A stretch of 64,000 nt of DNA from Ricinus communis (taxonomy: Eukaryota; Streptophyta; Magnoliopsida; Malpighiales; Euphorbiaceae): NCBI RefSeq assembly GCF_019578655.1, contig NC_063259.1:30305277-30369276 (forward strand), read 5' to 3'. The translations under genes and the position numbers were made by a program. Positions 1 through 12,825 of this stretch are shown here, one piece after another; the stretch's first letter is position 1, and every line of letters starts with the position of its first letter. The notes below the pieces were generated by a model. The model was given only the letters and a program-made list of their open reading frames with translations, did not search any database and was not told where the DNA came from.

Positions 1-46
1 TTGTTAACTTAGCAATGTGGGAGAAAATGCTCCTCAAATATCAACA
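1..46 (-). repeat. 3' LTR of the copia element, partial
   Basis: Only the first 46 bases (in element orientation) of the 3' LTR are in the window. They match 4641-4686 at 44 of 46 positions. The boundary at 46/47 is set by the match ending in tcaaca and by the polypurine tract directly beside it. Confidence 0.88.
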
Positions 47-61
47 ATCTCCCACTTGAAG
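47..61 (-). other. Polypurine tract
   Basis: On the minus strand the bases read cttcaagtgggagat and abut the 3' LTR, which then starts with TGTTG. An AAGTGGGAGAT tract before a TG-starting LTR is typical of plant copia elements, where it primes plus-strand synthesis. Confidence 0.8.
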
Positions 62-1660
62 ATTTGATTGAGGATCAATCGGATCTTCACACCGCTCTTC
101 TTCCCTTGCCTTTCCATACGCTTATACTTTTATCGGGGCCACTAGAGGATTGACACCAAATAAATTTGTCGGTTAACATTGCCTAATACCGTCAAAAAAA
201 TCGCAAGGTTGTCTTTAGTATGAATTTTCCGCATATCCACGTTGCCCTCTTCCACTTTTTCACGAACGAGTGATCTTGGACTCGTATGTGCTTTGACTTT
301 GAATGAAAAGTTTGGATTCCTTCGCGAGATGCAAGGCACTCATTATCCGCGAGCAGGAATATGCTCTTGTTCGTGCCCGAGTTCCTCCATCATCATTTTC
401 AACCATACCGCTTCCTTACTAGCTTGTGTAGGCTGCTACATATTCGCCTTGTTGTTGATGTCGCCACAACCTGTTCGTAGTTTTGATACCCGACTCCGGC
501 TACCGCCGATAAGTGTGAACACATACCCTGTAGTAGATTTGCTTTTATCAAGATCACTGCATAATCCGAGTCAACATATCCTCCCGATAATAAAGTCCGA
601 TCCTCCATAACATAATGCAACATCCGAGGTTCCCTTAACATATCTTAGAATCCTCTTTATGACATTCCAATGCTCTCTGCGAGTCGCCATGTCTGGAGCT
701 TACTACTCCCACTGCATGTGCAATGTCCGGTCGGTGTACAAATCATCGCGAACATTAAACTCCCCACTCGATGCATACGATTTTCGAGACATTTCCATCC
801 TTCCTTCTTCACTTGCTAGGACTCATCTTGGAGGATAATTTGAAACTAACAGGAAGTGGGGTAGAAATTGACTTACAATCTTGCATATTGAAGCGTCGCA
901 AGACCTTCTTCAAATAATTTTTCTGAGAAAGCTAAATCTTCCTATTGTTTCTGTCTCGGTGAATTTGCATCCCTAGAATCTTGTTTGTTGGTCCCAAGTC
1001 CTTCATTTCAAATTCCCTAGCCAACTGTGCCTTTAGTTCTTCAATATGATCTTTGTTGGGGCCTGCTACCAACATGTCATCTACATACAACAGTAAGATA
1101 ACAAAATCACTTTTACCAAACCTCTTGAAATATGCACAAGGGTCTGCATTAAGTCTGTTGTATCCAAGGCTCATGATGAAGGAATCAAATCTCTTATACC
1201 AACACCCCGACGCCTGCTTTAAACCGTATAGAGATTTGTTCAACCTACAAACCAAGTTCCGCTTTCCTTTTTCTTCAAAACCTTCTGGCTGGAGCATATA
1301 AATTTCTTCCTTAAGATCTCCATGGAGAAAAGCTGTTTTCACATCTAGCTGCTCTAGATGTAAGTCAAATGTAGCACACATCGCCAAGACTACTCGAACA
1401 GTTGTTAATCGAACCACAGGGGAAAATATTTCGTTGAAGTCAATCCCCTTCTTCTGAGCATATCCTTTCACCACCATTCTTGCACGAAACCGCTCCACTT
1501 GATCATCACTATTTCTTTTGATCTTAAAGACCCATTTGTTGCCAATGGCCTTTCTTCCCTTGTGGTAGTGGCACAAGCTCCCAAGTCTTGTTCTTATGTA
1601 GAGCTTCCATCTCTTCTTGCATTCGCCATCCAACGAGATGCATCTGAACTGCTCATTGCT
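47..1660 (-). pseudogene. copia reverse transcriptase and RNase H remnant
   Basis: An open stretch at 932-1633 retains the reverse transcriptase core: WVFKIKRN, the AFLHGDL block and the catalytic LLYVDDMLVAG. It stops at 932. From 931 to 47 only scattered RNase H-like pieces remain (for example GGYVDSDYA near 580), in different frames. The polymerase body is recognisable but lacks an upstream start and a complete RNase H, so it is not functional as read. Confidence 0.88.
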
Positions 1661-1699
1661 TCTTGGAGAGTTGATGGCTCTCCTTCCTCAATTAGAAGA

Positions 1700-3300
1700 C
1701 AATATGCGACATTGCTGCCTATATCATAATCTTTATGCCAGGTTGGTGTAAATTTTATACGTTTTCCCTTTCCAAGTTCTGACTCTTCAACTTGGTACCG
1801 ACTCTTCAAACTCGACTGGTTCTTCCTCTTCGTGCTCTGGTGCTACTTCAGAAGAATCTTCTTCTGTAGACTTTCTTTCCACCTGTATAGTTGTAGTCTC
1901 TGAATTTTCTTTTGAAGTGCTATCATCTTCTCCCTTCAATTTATCTTCTAGGAAGATTACATCCCTGCTGATTATAACCTTGTGGGCAGTGGGATCCCAC
2001 AGGCGATACCCCTTCACACCATCAGCATATCCCAAGAACAAATACTTCCTGGATTTTGGATCCAGCTTTGTAGTTTCTTGGATATTATACATCACATACA
2101 CAGGACTTCCAAATATATGGAGGTTTGAATAATCAACTGGCTTCCCAGTCCACATCTCCATCGGTGTCTTTTGATCAATTGTTGTAGATGGAGACCGGTT
2201 AATCACATAACAGGCGGTGTTAACTGCCTCAGCCCAGAATGCCTTATTTAGGCCTGCAGCTCCCAACAATGCTCTAGTTCTTTCTAACAGAGTTCTGTTC
2301 ATCCGCTCTGCCACTCCATTTTGTTGAGGAGTGTATGCCGTAGTGAACTGTCTCTTGATGCCTTCTTGCTTGCAAAACTATTAAATTCATGACCTGTGTA
2401 TTCTCCTCCATTATCTGTCCTTAAACACTTGATCTTCTTGACTGAATCAAGTTCAACCCGCGCTTTGTAAGTTTTGAAAATTACAAATACATCTCCCTTG
2501 CTCTTGATTGGATACACCCAACATCTCCTTGAGTAATCATCGATGAAGGACACAAAGTACTTAGCTCCTCCTAGTGATGAAAACGGTGCTTGCCATACAT
2601 CAGAGTGAACTAATTCTAGAACATCATTGCTTCTAGAATTGGATGTATTAATCGTCGATCTTTCTTGCTTGTTATGCAATGCTCACAAAAGGGTAATGAC
2701 ACCTTTGTGAGACCAAGAAGTAGATTTTTCTCAGCAAGAATCTTCATGCCTTGTTCAGACATATGTCCAAGCTTCTGATGCCATACCATTGCATATCTCT
2801 CGCTTGAACTACTTGAAGCAACAGATGCTTCTGCTTCGTACGCTCTCCCAAAACATATACAAATTAGCAGCAATTTTTTCTCCTTTCATAATTACAAGCG
2901 CTCCTCGGCTAATCTTCATGATTCCTTTCTGAACTTTGATAATGCAATTAAGATCATCCAGCTGTCCCAGAGATAACAAATTCTTCTTCAGACCTTCCAC
3001 ATGTCGCACTCCTTGAATAGTGCGGACTGTACCGTCATGCATCTTCAACCTGATAGTTCCAATGCCTATAATCTTTAAGGCATTATCTTCACAACTATAC
3101 ACAGATCCTCCTAAGATAGGTTCATAATGATGGAACCACTCTCTTGAGAGGTCATGTGATAAGTTGCTCCCCGAGTCAAGAAGCCATACATCAGCAAATC
3201 TCTTTCTGCTTTCAGTTGATATTGCTGCTTCACAGCATAATACATTTCCATCATCCGAAGTGCATGCCACATTCCCTTGAGGATTGGAATTCTTTAAACT
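1700..3300 (-). pseudogene. copia protease, GAG-pre-integrase and integrase remnant
   Basis: After the knuckle the frame reads WLLDSG, the aspartic protease active-site region, but the residues behind it are altered from the usual DSGA(S/T). Next comes a GAG-pre-integrase zinc-binding block (HQKLGHMSEQG, then CEHC). The integrase core follows with HSDVW and RTDNGGEY, which hold the first two catalytic acids; the third lies in the MAERMNRTLLER segment in a different frame. The break near 2299-2314 separates the catalytic residues. The segment down to about 1700 is the acidic linker between integrase and reverse transcriptase. Confidence 0.85.
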
Positions 3301-4037
3301 CCAACAATCCTTCTTCAAGTGACCTTTCTTACCACAATTGTAGCATTTATAATTCTTCTTACTCTTTGATTTTGATCTACCATGATTGTGACTCCCACTT
3401 GGACCACGTTCTGTTGATCTCCCTTTCATCACCATTAAGGCTTCCACTTGTTGTGAACTTGCCTGCTTGTCTTCCTTGTTTCTTCACCGATTTTCTTCTT
3501 CAAGAATAGCGGCTGCTATATCATCAAAGACTAGAATTTGGTATGACATTATTTGTCAAACTGATGATGAGTTGATCATACGAATCGGGTAGACTTTGGA
3601 GTAGAAGTTCGCACGTTCTTGTGACTCTATTTTATAGCCCAACGATGTGAGTTGAGAAAATAGAGTATTCAAGACATTAAGATGCTCACATCAAGTAGAT
3701 TCCGACATTCTTAAGGTGTAAAGTTTCCTCTTAAGGAAAATTTTGTTGTATAATGACTTAGTCTCGTATACCAGTGAGGTGGTCCCAAATCTCCTTTCGT
3801 TTTCTTTTCTTCTATCTTGGACAAGATCCCATCTGCAAGTGCTAGATGAAGGTTTGCAATAGCATTCCCATCCATCTCGTTCCACTTATTATCATCTGTG
3901 AGTGTTGTCGGTCGTTCACTGATAGCCGCAAGACAATTGTCTTTTCTCAATACAGCCTTTATCTTTAATTTCCACAGTGAGAAATTACTCCCGTTGAACT
4001 TTTCAATCTCAAATTTTGCCGCCATTGCTTCTATCAC
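3300..4037 (-). pseudogene. copia gag remnant with CCHC zinc knuckle
   Basis: A start at 4037 opens a frame containing the copia gag hallmark FNGSNFSLWK near its N-terminus, the region that normally forms the capsid. The frame is lost before 3711, and similar coding continues in another frame to about 3691. Further on, at about 3304-3345, is an intact CX2CX4HX4C zinc knuckle (CYNCGKKGHLKKDC) after a basic Ser/Lys stretch, as at the nucleocapsid end of gag. The frame breaks mean no complete gag can be made. Confidence 0.85.
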
Positions 4038-4287
4038 AAACGGTGCGTTTTAACTTGTAAAATGAACCGCGGTGAATGAACACAACTCACTAGGTAAGTT
4101 CCGGGAAAGGCGGAGGGTCACAAGCGGACCTCTTAAATACCAATCTCCTTGAAGCGAACCTTCCTAGATTGTAAGTATTCTTACTACTCCACACAAGCTC
4201 TTTTGCACCAAAGAAAACCTCAAACTCCTGTGAAAGATCAGGTTGAGCTGCAATCACAAAATTTTAAGGAATTTCTTACCAACCAGG

Positions 4288-4300
4288 TGCTCTAATACCA
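4288..4300 (-). other. Primer-binding site (initiator tRNA-Met type)
   Basis: On the minus strand the bases read TGGTATTAGAGCA, two bases inside the LTR end. The usual plant copia PBS, complementary to the 3' end of initiator tRNA-Met, is TGGTATCAGAGC; there is one mismatch over those 12 positions. Spacing and sequence both fit minus-strand DNA priming. Confidence 0.85.
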
Positions 4301-4302
4301 AT

Positions 4303-4686
4303 TGTAGAAAAATATGAACCTGATAGAGCAAAATCACAGCTAATAATTTGAGAAAATAAAGATAAAGAAAGACAAAATACACAATAGAACACACAGATAT
4401 ACGTGGAAAACCCCTAAACAAATTAGGGTAAAAACCACGGGCAATGATAGAAGAATTTTACTATAAGAAAAAATAATAGGAGTTACAAACTCTCTATTTA
4501 TAAAAGAGAAAACATTAAAATTCTCTCTTTATAATAGGAGAAAAATAATTGCTTAACTCTCTAATATTTTTCTTTTATTTTAGGATACTTTAATAACAAT
4601 GTGAGACTTTTATTATATAGGCTTGGAAAGTACCTCCACATTGTTAATTTAGCAATGTGGGAGAAAATGCTCATCAAATATCAACA
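4303..4686 (-). repeat. 5' LTR of the copia element (384 bp)
   Basis: The repeat runs from tgtag to atcaaca on the plus strand, so it has canonical TG...CA ends. Its last 46 bases (4641-4686) match positions 1-46 with two differences (c/t and c/a), which identifies them as the outer end of the same LTR. The primer-binding site starts two bases inside its inner edge. The repeat is AT-rich and contains no open frame. Confidence 0.92.
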
Positions 4687-7600
4687 CTGGATGTGTGTGG
4701 ACAGCTGGTATTAAGCCATGTTATCAGAAATCCGCCAGCAAGCGTGGAGTTTCTGCCACGTATATAGGTGTTCAAAATGCCAGCTAAGCCACGTCATTAG
4801 AACTGCCAGATAAATACTAACGTTCATAAAGTTCTGCGTGTTGACAACGTTGGCTGCAGCTCTCTCATCTCTCTAACAAACGACCAAAAGCCATCAGCTC
4901 GCACTCGGAGCAATAAAGAGACCGGCGAAGACATCTAAAATGGTGCCTCTTTACCTTAATTCGTGGGTTTCAGAATCATAACCTGTACATTGATGTGTAC
5001 TTTTATCGTTCTGGGTAGTCTGCTGTTGGTGCCACTATCAGAATTTCATGCTTAGTTATGTATGTTACAAGTAACTGTATTTTTTGTTTTCTTGAATTTG
5101 CTTCAATTTCAACTGAGATTCTTCTTATGACAGAAATAAATAAACGAAGTATCCCAATCTATTGATTGATTCAGTTCTTTATGACAATACAATTGCCTTC
5201 AGTGAGGCCCTAGGTTGTGCTTGAGATTTATGTTTGGCCAGCCAATCTGATTGAAACATTTTTCTTTTTCAAGTGCCTAAACAGAAAGCTGATTTGGGAG
5301 TTTATAGGTTGGGGATTATTTCATATTGTTTCTGAGAAAGACTTTAAAGACAATGGAGGTGGTTTAGGTATGTGAGTAGGAGGAGTAAGTTGTTGAATAT
5401 AAGCGTAGCCGTTCATGTATGCGCAAACAGGCTTGTCATCTACCTACATAATCATTTTTGACTTTGCGACGTGAGGTGGAGCTCAAACTATTTTATTCTC
5501 AGATGCATTTTTCACTCGTTACTATTGGCTCCGAAACGGCGTTTGGGCTTGCATTGCGCGGGTGATCATGGAATTGTTGGAGTCAGGAATACGAAATTGA
5601 TGTTTATAATTGTACGGTTCTTTGTCAATAATGTCTATAAGATTTAGATTATCTGTAAACAGCTGCACTGCAGGTTTACATACTGTTGCTGGCACAAAAC
5701 AAAGAGTCAGGTGGCATATTATGGACCCATTTGTCAATGTTTTTCTATTTTTTAATTTAATTGTTACATGTTCAGTGTTAACTGTTATATATATGTATTC
5801 TAGAAAGCGGAAAGGAATGTCAAATTACAGATGACGTGACGTCAAAAATAATTAATCGCTGCCAATTTTGCATGACATAGACAGGAGATGGGATAGAGGT
5901 AACTATATCAACCCCTTTCGTTACCAACCCATTATCATTGGTATCTGCATATATTTTCACAGTGGCTGTGCTTCACATTGCGTTGGTTTATTCAGAAAGC
6001 ACCATGTGGATGCGGGCAAGCAATCTTATTGCATGAGTTGTAATTCTACCTCTCCATTTTAAACTATGAACAACGGGAAAAAGAATTGAACTCCTTTGCC
6101 CCAACCCCTCTCCTTCAGGGCACAGAGAAGGGTGCTGTGGAAACAAGAAGCAGAATTTCTTTCAAGAATTATTGATATACATACCCTGATTTTGAGATGA
6201 TAACTTGACAGAATTCTTCTCTTTAAGATTAACCTTTTTTCTCAGTATTCTTCTTTTTTAAGCTGTATTTCTTTATTCTTCTTTTTTCCTTCTTTTGCAT
6301 GATGCATTTGTTGAAAAGTGAAACCTAGGCTTTTAGGTTAATTCATTCTAGTTTGCTGCAGGTCTCATTGGTCTTCTTGGTAAATATGTGATAGAAATGG
6401 TTCAGCAAGTAGCCATTTCACTAAGTTTCTAGCTATACCTGTTCCTGGTATGACTCATGCATATGCTCGCTCGCTCGCTCGCATGCTTCGATGTGTATTT
6501 GCATTCAAAGTTGCACCCATGCACAGGATTTTGCGCGAGTTCATTCAGCTGTTTGAAAGAATTTGCTGGTTTCAATATTGAGTTGTCTTTTTCGTTTTCA
6601 TCTTTTCCCCACAGGGAATTCACAGTGGTATCAAATTTAATACTGGAATGATTTCCTGTAAATTACAATATTAGTGTCACTAAGGTTTTGGCATACATCG
6701 TCGATTTTGCAGACAGTAACATAACTGAAGCAAGCTCACAAGCTACTGATGCCAAGTTGGAGAGGAAACTATGGGATTTCAGCTTAGAATTGATCAACAG
6801 ATGCAATGTCCGTATATAGAAGCCGAAGTAGCTAATGAATATGAACAGTAGCGGACAGTTCACTGTACACTATTATAGTGGCTTTTTTTATTTTGGTAGT
6901 GTTTTCTATCAAGCTAGATTATCTTTTTTCTGAGATGAGGAATTTTCTCAATCTATGCTAACCAAACCTGCAAAGCATAGTCATCTCCAACTTGTATAGA
7001 TTGAAAATTATGTCTCATCAGAAATCCATGAACCGCCGTCCCCAAGGTTACAAAATAATAGATTAGATTTCTTTTTTGAATTAACTCAAGTGGTAATGTA
7101 CACAACAAATCAGCTCGAACACAGGATACAAGGGCAGTTAATCTGAGCTGGCATGACCATCAAAGGGCACAGATGCACAGGCTCAGCAAAATCCAAGATT
7201 GCTTCATACACAAATTGCTAACCTCAATTCAGTTCTCCATATACTGTACAGCAGTCTCAGATCCCGAAAAAGTAGTCCAAAAGCTAATAATTCCCCACGG
7301 ACTCGAATTAAATTCTTGTTTTTCTTCTATGCCATGGTCTAAAAGAATGTACAGTTCTCACTGCTTTGAATATTTTCATACTGAAGGAACTGCCATGCAT
7401 ACAGAGATGCCCAGAACCCCAAATCCCTGGGAAATTAGATCTCGCTTATCTTGATTCAGTCAACCACTTAAAGATTTATGCACTTTGATTTTATGCAAGT
7501 AGATGCCAAGTACTACAACAGCTAGTTTCTTATTTGCTAGGAAGCGAGTTCCATTCACTGGTGCAGCGGAGCAGCCACTTCCAGAATCTGCATTAGCTTA

Positions 7601-7832
7601 GCATGGTCATCTATGATATGACTGCATAAAGCCAGCCACTACGACCTAGCTCCACCCAGGACATTTCTCTGTGCGCCACTCTTTCTTTGGGCCTTAGCCT
7701 TTTCCACAGTTTTCTTTCTGAACCCTGATTGCAATTCCTAGCTTCCTCAGCAGTTAATCTCGGGACTATCAATGTAGAAGAAAAAAGATCTAGAAAGCTT
7801 GCTCCGTCAGGTGGTCCACAAAATTCTCAAAG
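4687..7832. other. Spacer; YODA 3' UTR at its right end
   Basis: No gene is recognised. Short open frames (for example 5522-5737 and 6457-6651) have no family signature and biased, AT-driven composition. A GCTC tetranucleotide run lies at 6465-6482. The last 300-400 bases, before the YODA stop codon complement at 7833-7835, are the likely 3' UTR of that gene. The piece 4687-5200 contains AATAAA-like signals and may be a displaced transcript end separated from its gene by the copia element, but this is a guess. Confidence 0.5.
5832..5844. promoter_or_regulatory. Palindromic TGACGTGACGTCA bZIP-type site
   Basis: Two TGACG cores overlap and end in the perfect palindrome TGACGTCA. Such sites bind TGA and other bZIP factors in plants. 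No gene start is evident nearby, so its role is unknown and chance occurrence is possible. Confidence 0.35.
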
Positions 7833-10800
7833 TTATAGACCAGTGGTTCGATTGGGCAAAGAAGAGCGGGGGCTTAGATCCAGGGATGGATTCATCTTCA
7901 CATGATCCCTTAAGAGCTGCTGAGACACACGATCAGCCAAGACCGATTGTCCATCATAAAGTTCTCCATAAGCAGGCCTTCCAAGTTGCTTTCCTAAAAC
8001 ATCATTTTCACAGGGAACCAGTTCAGAGAATATGTGAGACCCTGGCTGCATTCCTCGAAAAAGATCTGGATTAGAATCGTGGTAAGAGAGGCCATTGATG
8101 TAGATACCATTTGAGGGCTTTGGCAAGCTTCCAAAACCCTCCTGCAAATAAACTGACTGTTTCAAGTGATTGAATGGAATAGCACCACTGCCACCTGTAA
8201 GAGGAGTGGATGAGCCTGACATGGTCCGTGGACTAGATATAGGTGAAGGGGACATTCTCTGCGGCGACCTTGAATGTAATAGAGGGCTTCCAATTGGTGA
8301 GACAGGACATGATATGTTCCGCGGAATATGGATTTCACTACAGGTCATAGAATTGATATCAGGGGCATAAGCTAATGATGACGACAACCACAGCAAAACA
8401 TCAAGGGGAAAGACAAGGGTGGAAACCTGGCATGGGGACTTGTTTTCAGAACTCTAGATGAATGAACTGCAAGCCTCTCTGAATCTGAAGAGGTAAAATT
8501 CCTTGCTTGACTAATGCCCTGAAGCACATAGCAACAGTTAAAACATCTAATGGATGCTGAATAAGAGAGAGATAAAGGATACCATGAAAAGTAACCTCGT
8601 TAAGGACCCATAAAGACATGAGCACAGTATCATACTTAAGAACCCATAAAAACATGCGCAGTATACCGTAAATTAAAAAAAAAAAAAGGTAAGTTGCCAA
8701 AATATCAGACATGGTTACTAAACCTAAAACAAATTATCGAACGTAGAAAAAATAGTTATATTCAAAAAGAAGCAAACTACTAACATCCTGCTGCAGCTAC
8801 AAGCCAATTTGAGTGGCCACAACCACCAAACGAAGTCTTTACTACAAGTCATAGGTCAGCTACACATTATGCTTTTCTCTCATCTTAGGCTACATGAACT
8901 TCTTACATATGCATATGATTATGAAGATGGAAGCGAAGAAATTATCTGTCAAACTATATAACGCAACAGCAGAATAGAGGAGCGGTGAGCAGCAGATTTC
9001 ATCCTACATAAATATCCTCTTCACCACACATCGTGGATGTACTTCTATACCAAACTTCTTTCCACATTAAAAAAAAAAAAGATAAAAAAATAAAGAACAC
9101 TGGATGAAACAATAAAACTTTAGACACAAACATAAAATAATTACTGAAAGAAGGAAAAGAATAACTGCCAATGCCATGCACAATATCTGTATCAAGAAAC
9201 TATTTTCCAATGGTACAAACATATTAGGCAGTAAGAGATATAAAAGGAACAGAATTAACAAAAAAATACCAGAGCTTTCACCCCATTTGTAACTACAGGG
9301 GCTTGTTCCATAGGTTCGATGCCTGAAATAGGTCTTTCCAAAGGTGCAGCAGATTTCACAAAAGGATGTTCCAAAAGCTGTGCAGCAGTGGGCCGATGTA
9401 GCGGATTGCGTTGCAAGCATTGCCTTACAAAATCCTTGCCCTCGTCAGAGAGGTGATCTGGAATTGCTGGGAGATCCTTGCTATTTCCAATCTTAAACAT
9501 TGCAGCAACCTTTAAGGTCATAAAATTGCCAAAATCAGATAACTAGAAGAATGAACAAACTAGGTAAATCTGTGTCAACCATTAAAGCTACCAAAAGTTC
9601 AAATCTTCATGACTCACCCCTTCAAATTGGCTCCAAGGAGGTTTTGTTGTAGCCATTTCCAGAACAGTACATCCAAGACTCCATATGTCCACAGCAAGGT
9701 TGCAGCCATTTGAATTTTTTATAACCTATAAAATAGAAAGGATAATTGATACATCATATGATGTGCGATATGGTAAAAGACATTAAGGATGTAAATGTCC
9801 AACAAGAAAATACTCTGACCTCAGGAGCCATCCAGTAAGGGCTTCCCTTGAATGAAAGTGGGCATGATTGTCCAGTGATCTGCGAAGCAGAGACTAGGTA
9901 AGCTGAGCAAAAAGGACTTCATCATGTGACTACACAGTAATAGTCAAGCCATAATTGTGCATAAGATAGGTAACCAACTAGGAAGAAGCCCCTTAGAAGA
10001 AGCCCCTTAGAAGAAGCATGCTGTCCCACATAAAACATCATTTGCTCCTAGTGCATGTGCGGAGAGCATGTAAACTTAATAAATCAGTCTCCACATGGTA
10101 AATTTGTTAAGTAATTATGATCAAGTTTATAAAACATCATAGGCACCATTCAAGTGGTTATGTCACTATTTCACATGCAGTAGTTTATTTTCTATCAACT
10201 TTGTCCATACTTACATGCTTTGCCATACCAAAGTCGGCCAATTTAACACGACCATTTGGATCCACAAGTATGTTTGCGCCTTTAATATCTCTGTACAGAA
10301 AAAGCAGTGTAAGAACATGAAAAATGCCAAATCTAAGCTATTTAATTGTTCTCAGTAAGCAGATGACATGAATAACTTAATTCACCTATGGACAGTGCTT
10401 TTAGAGTGTAAAAATGCAAGTCCTGACAAGATTTGCTGAGTATAACTACGAATTGCTAGTTCACCCAACTCCCCATACTCTTGAAGAAGTTTGTATATGG
10501 ATCCACCAGATACATACTCCAAGTAGATATAAAGTCTATCACCAACCTGCTCAGGAAATATTCAGAGATATATTAGCAGAAATAACTTAAATTTTCACAA
10601 TGCATGAGTGCTGATGCCAAATTACCAGCTTGATGTGCTAGATAGAATAGATGAGTCAAGTGACCAAATATTTAGTTCCCACAAGATCCTTTAGATTTTT
10701 AATTACTGATTGAGTATCCTCAGATAAATACAGTTTAAAAATTTGGTAACCAAAGATTATAAAATATCAGATAAATATAAAAAGGAAATAAATTATAGCA

Positions 10801-12825
10801 GGCATTACAATAAGAAAAGAATGACAGGCACAACACATACCGTCTCAGACCCATAGTATTGCACAATGTTTGGATGCCGTAAACGGCTCAGCAGAGCAAT
10901 TTCCTAAAAAAGAAAGCAGAAATATGAACTCTCCAAGATACTCAAGACACCAACCAAATACGGGGGAAAAAATAAAGAAAAAGTTATAGAGCAACAAACT
11001 TCCAAGCCTTCTGTTAGAAAGCTTACCTGCATCAACTGCTTAGCACTTTCCTTTGACTTGGCATCATCTGAAAACAACGTCACTTCCTTCATAGCACACA
11101 TTTCGCCACTTTCACTAAGCAATAGAAAATAGAAAAGATATCCGATAGTAAATTATAACCAACATTCGAAAGCCTATTAATGGTCTGAGACATCATTTAG
11201 GAAAAGGGTCAATCAATCACGCAACAATGCAAGATAAGGAAGCCCATCTAACTGGTGATTCTCTACGTTGACATACATCAGTCTCAACTACTCAACAAAG
11301 TCCTGGGCTAAAATTGTAGACAAGATAGCAAATACATAAGACAGACAGTGGGGTATTAGACGTAAGTGTTGACATGCATAAGAGTATGAAAATAGTTAAC
11401 ATAGACAAATTCAAGCATCTATTTATACCTGTTAAAACCTACATAAACATGTCCAAATGTGCCTCTACCCAGCAGCTTTCCCTTTTTCCAGCGTGATCCA
11501 GGGCTTATTGGATTTTCTGCCCTTCCAGGACTTCGTGGTACAGAAGGAGATGCTGCTGCTGAATTTGAGTGTGAAAAAGGAGAGGAACTTGAAACTGACA
11601 CAGGAGGAAGTGGTAACCGGTGGCTTTGTTGTTTCCCATCATCAGGCCAGCTTGCCTGTGACTCAATGGTTGCCCCTCCTGCTCGAGGATGAATTGGTGT
11701 GACAGCACCGCTTTGAACTCTTGAGCTGGGGCCAGGACTAGTCATTCTAGGACTAGGTATCGGAGAACATTCAGGACTACCCCTACTTTGTTGCCAGAGT
11801 AATTGTCCTGACATATCGCCTCCCATTGAATTATGCCCAGAATTATAACCTGAACCAGGACTAGAGCAGTGGCCAGATCCTAGTAAACAGACATCAGTAT
11901 AGGGCTTCCCTGCCCAGAAAGCAGAATTTATGACTTGTTCAGTGCCAAATGCTCTCATTGGACTTCTAGAAGGACTTGACATGGAGCTGTCTGGGGCACT
12001 GCAGAAAGCACCGTGATGTGGAACCTGTAAATTCGGCACGTGACTGCCTAGAGGTCTCCGTTTGGGTGATGTAGGGGATGTATGATTACCAATAGAAATG
12101 TTAGCTGGCTTTTTTGACTCTCTAGAATTTATTTGAGTGGCAGTACAAGAGTGATCCTTGAGCATCACACTTCAGAAAAAATTGGAGTACATGAATCAGG
12201 GACAAGAATCAAGTATGGGAGCAGATAGTAGCAAATATTTTATATGAACTAATAACAAGCATGCTCACCTGGAGGAATTGCTAGCAGTAGTTCTATTCCC
12301 CTGATCATAATCAGTTGCCTGGGGACTACGGTGACTTGAGTCAGCAGGATCATCACTATCAATGGAGCTCTCGCTAGAAACTGAAGCAGTGGCCAAATCT
12401 CCATCTACATCTGTTGCATTTGCTCTACTGCGGATACATCCTGGTTTTGGGAGAGGCAGAAACAATGACTTTGAGCCTTTTTCCAATTTCGACTTTGTTG
12501 ACATGCCAATTCCGGAGTCCGTTCGTCCCACAGTACCAGGGTGCACACCAGGAAGAGGAAGGGGTTGGGCATGGGGCCTCTCAGCAAAACTTTGACATCT
12601 TGCAACATGATTTTTTGAAGGTGAGGGAGATCTTGATTCTGCTCGAGATTGAGAGCCTAACTCTGAAATGGTATCACTGCAGCGTCTTCGTGAACCTCCT
12701 GACCTACCACTTGTTTTACTCTCAGTTGGAGTCTTAAATCTTCGGTGCAATGTGTCAATGAAACTTTCCTTGCTTGCTTTCTTCTTCACTTCTTTGGATG
12801 ATGATTTACCCCACCATGAAGGCAT
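7833..12825 (-). CDS. YDA: YODA-like MAP kinase kinase kinase
   Basis: This is a serine/threonine MAPKKK. Arabidopsis YODA acts above MKK4/5 and MPK3/6 in stomatal patterning and zygote polarity. Eleven coding exons on the minus strand: 12825-12269, 12169-11429, 11114-11027, 10903-10841, 10546-10386, 10290-10215, 9879-9820, 9725-9618, 9509-9270, 8518-8427 and 8337-7833. They sum to 2691 bases (896 residues; Arabidopsis YODA is 883). The start gives MPSWWGKSS, the family N-terminus. A Ser/Pro-rich regulatory region leads to the kinase domain: glycine loop GRGTFGHV, catalytic Lys in [24 protein letters not shown] and YWMAPE are all present. The C-terminal tail ([28 protein letters not shown]) is also YODA-like. 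Kinase exons are small; regulatory exons are large. All catalytic residues are intact, so an active kinase is expected. Confidence 0.95.

Larger units (their letters stand above)
1..4686 (-). mobile_element. Degenerate Ty1/copia LTR retrotransposon, left end outside the window
   Basis: The element lies on the minus strand, so its 5' LTR is on the right (4303-4686) and its 3' LTR begins at 46 and runs off the left edge. Between them, in copia order, are remnants of gag, a CCHC zinc knuckle, protease, GAG-pre-integrase, integrase, reverse transcriptase and RNase H. The order integrase before reverse transcriptase is what separates Ty1/copia from Ty3/gypsy. No single reading frame survives: gag is broken, integrase is split near 2300-2314, and the RNase H end (47-931) is riddled with stops. 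The element therefore cannot encode its own proteins. A target-site duplication cannot be tested because the left flank is missing. The right flank starts at 4687 with ctgga. Confidence 0.95.
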
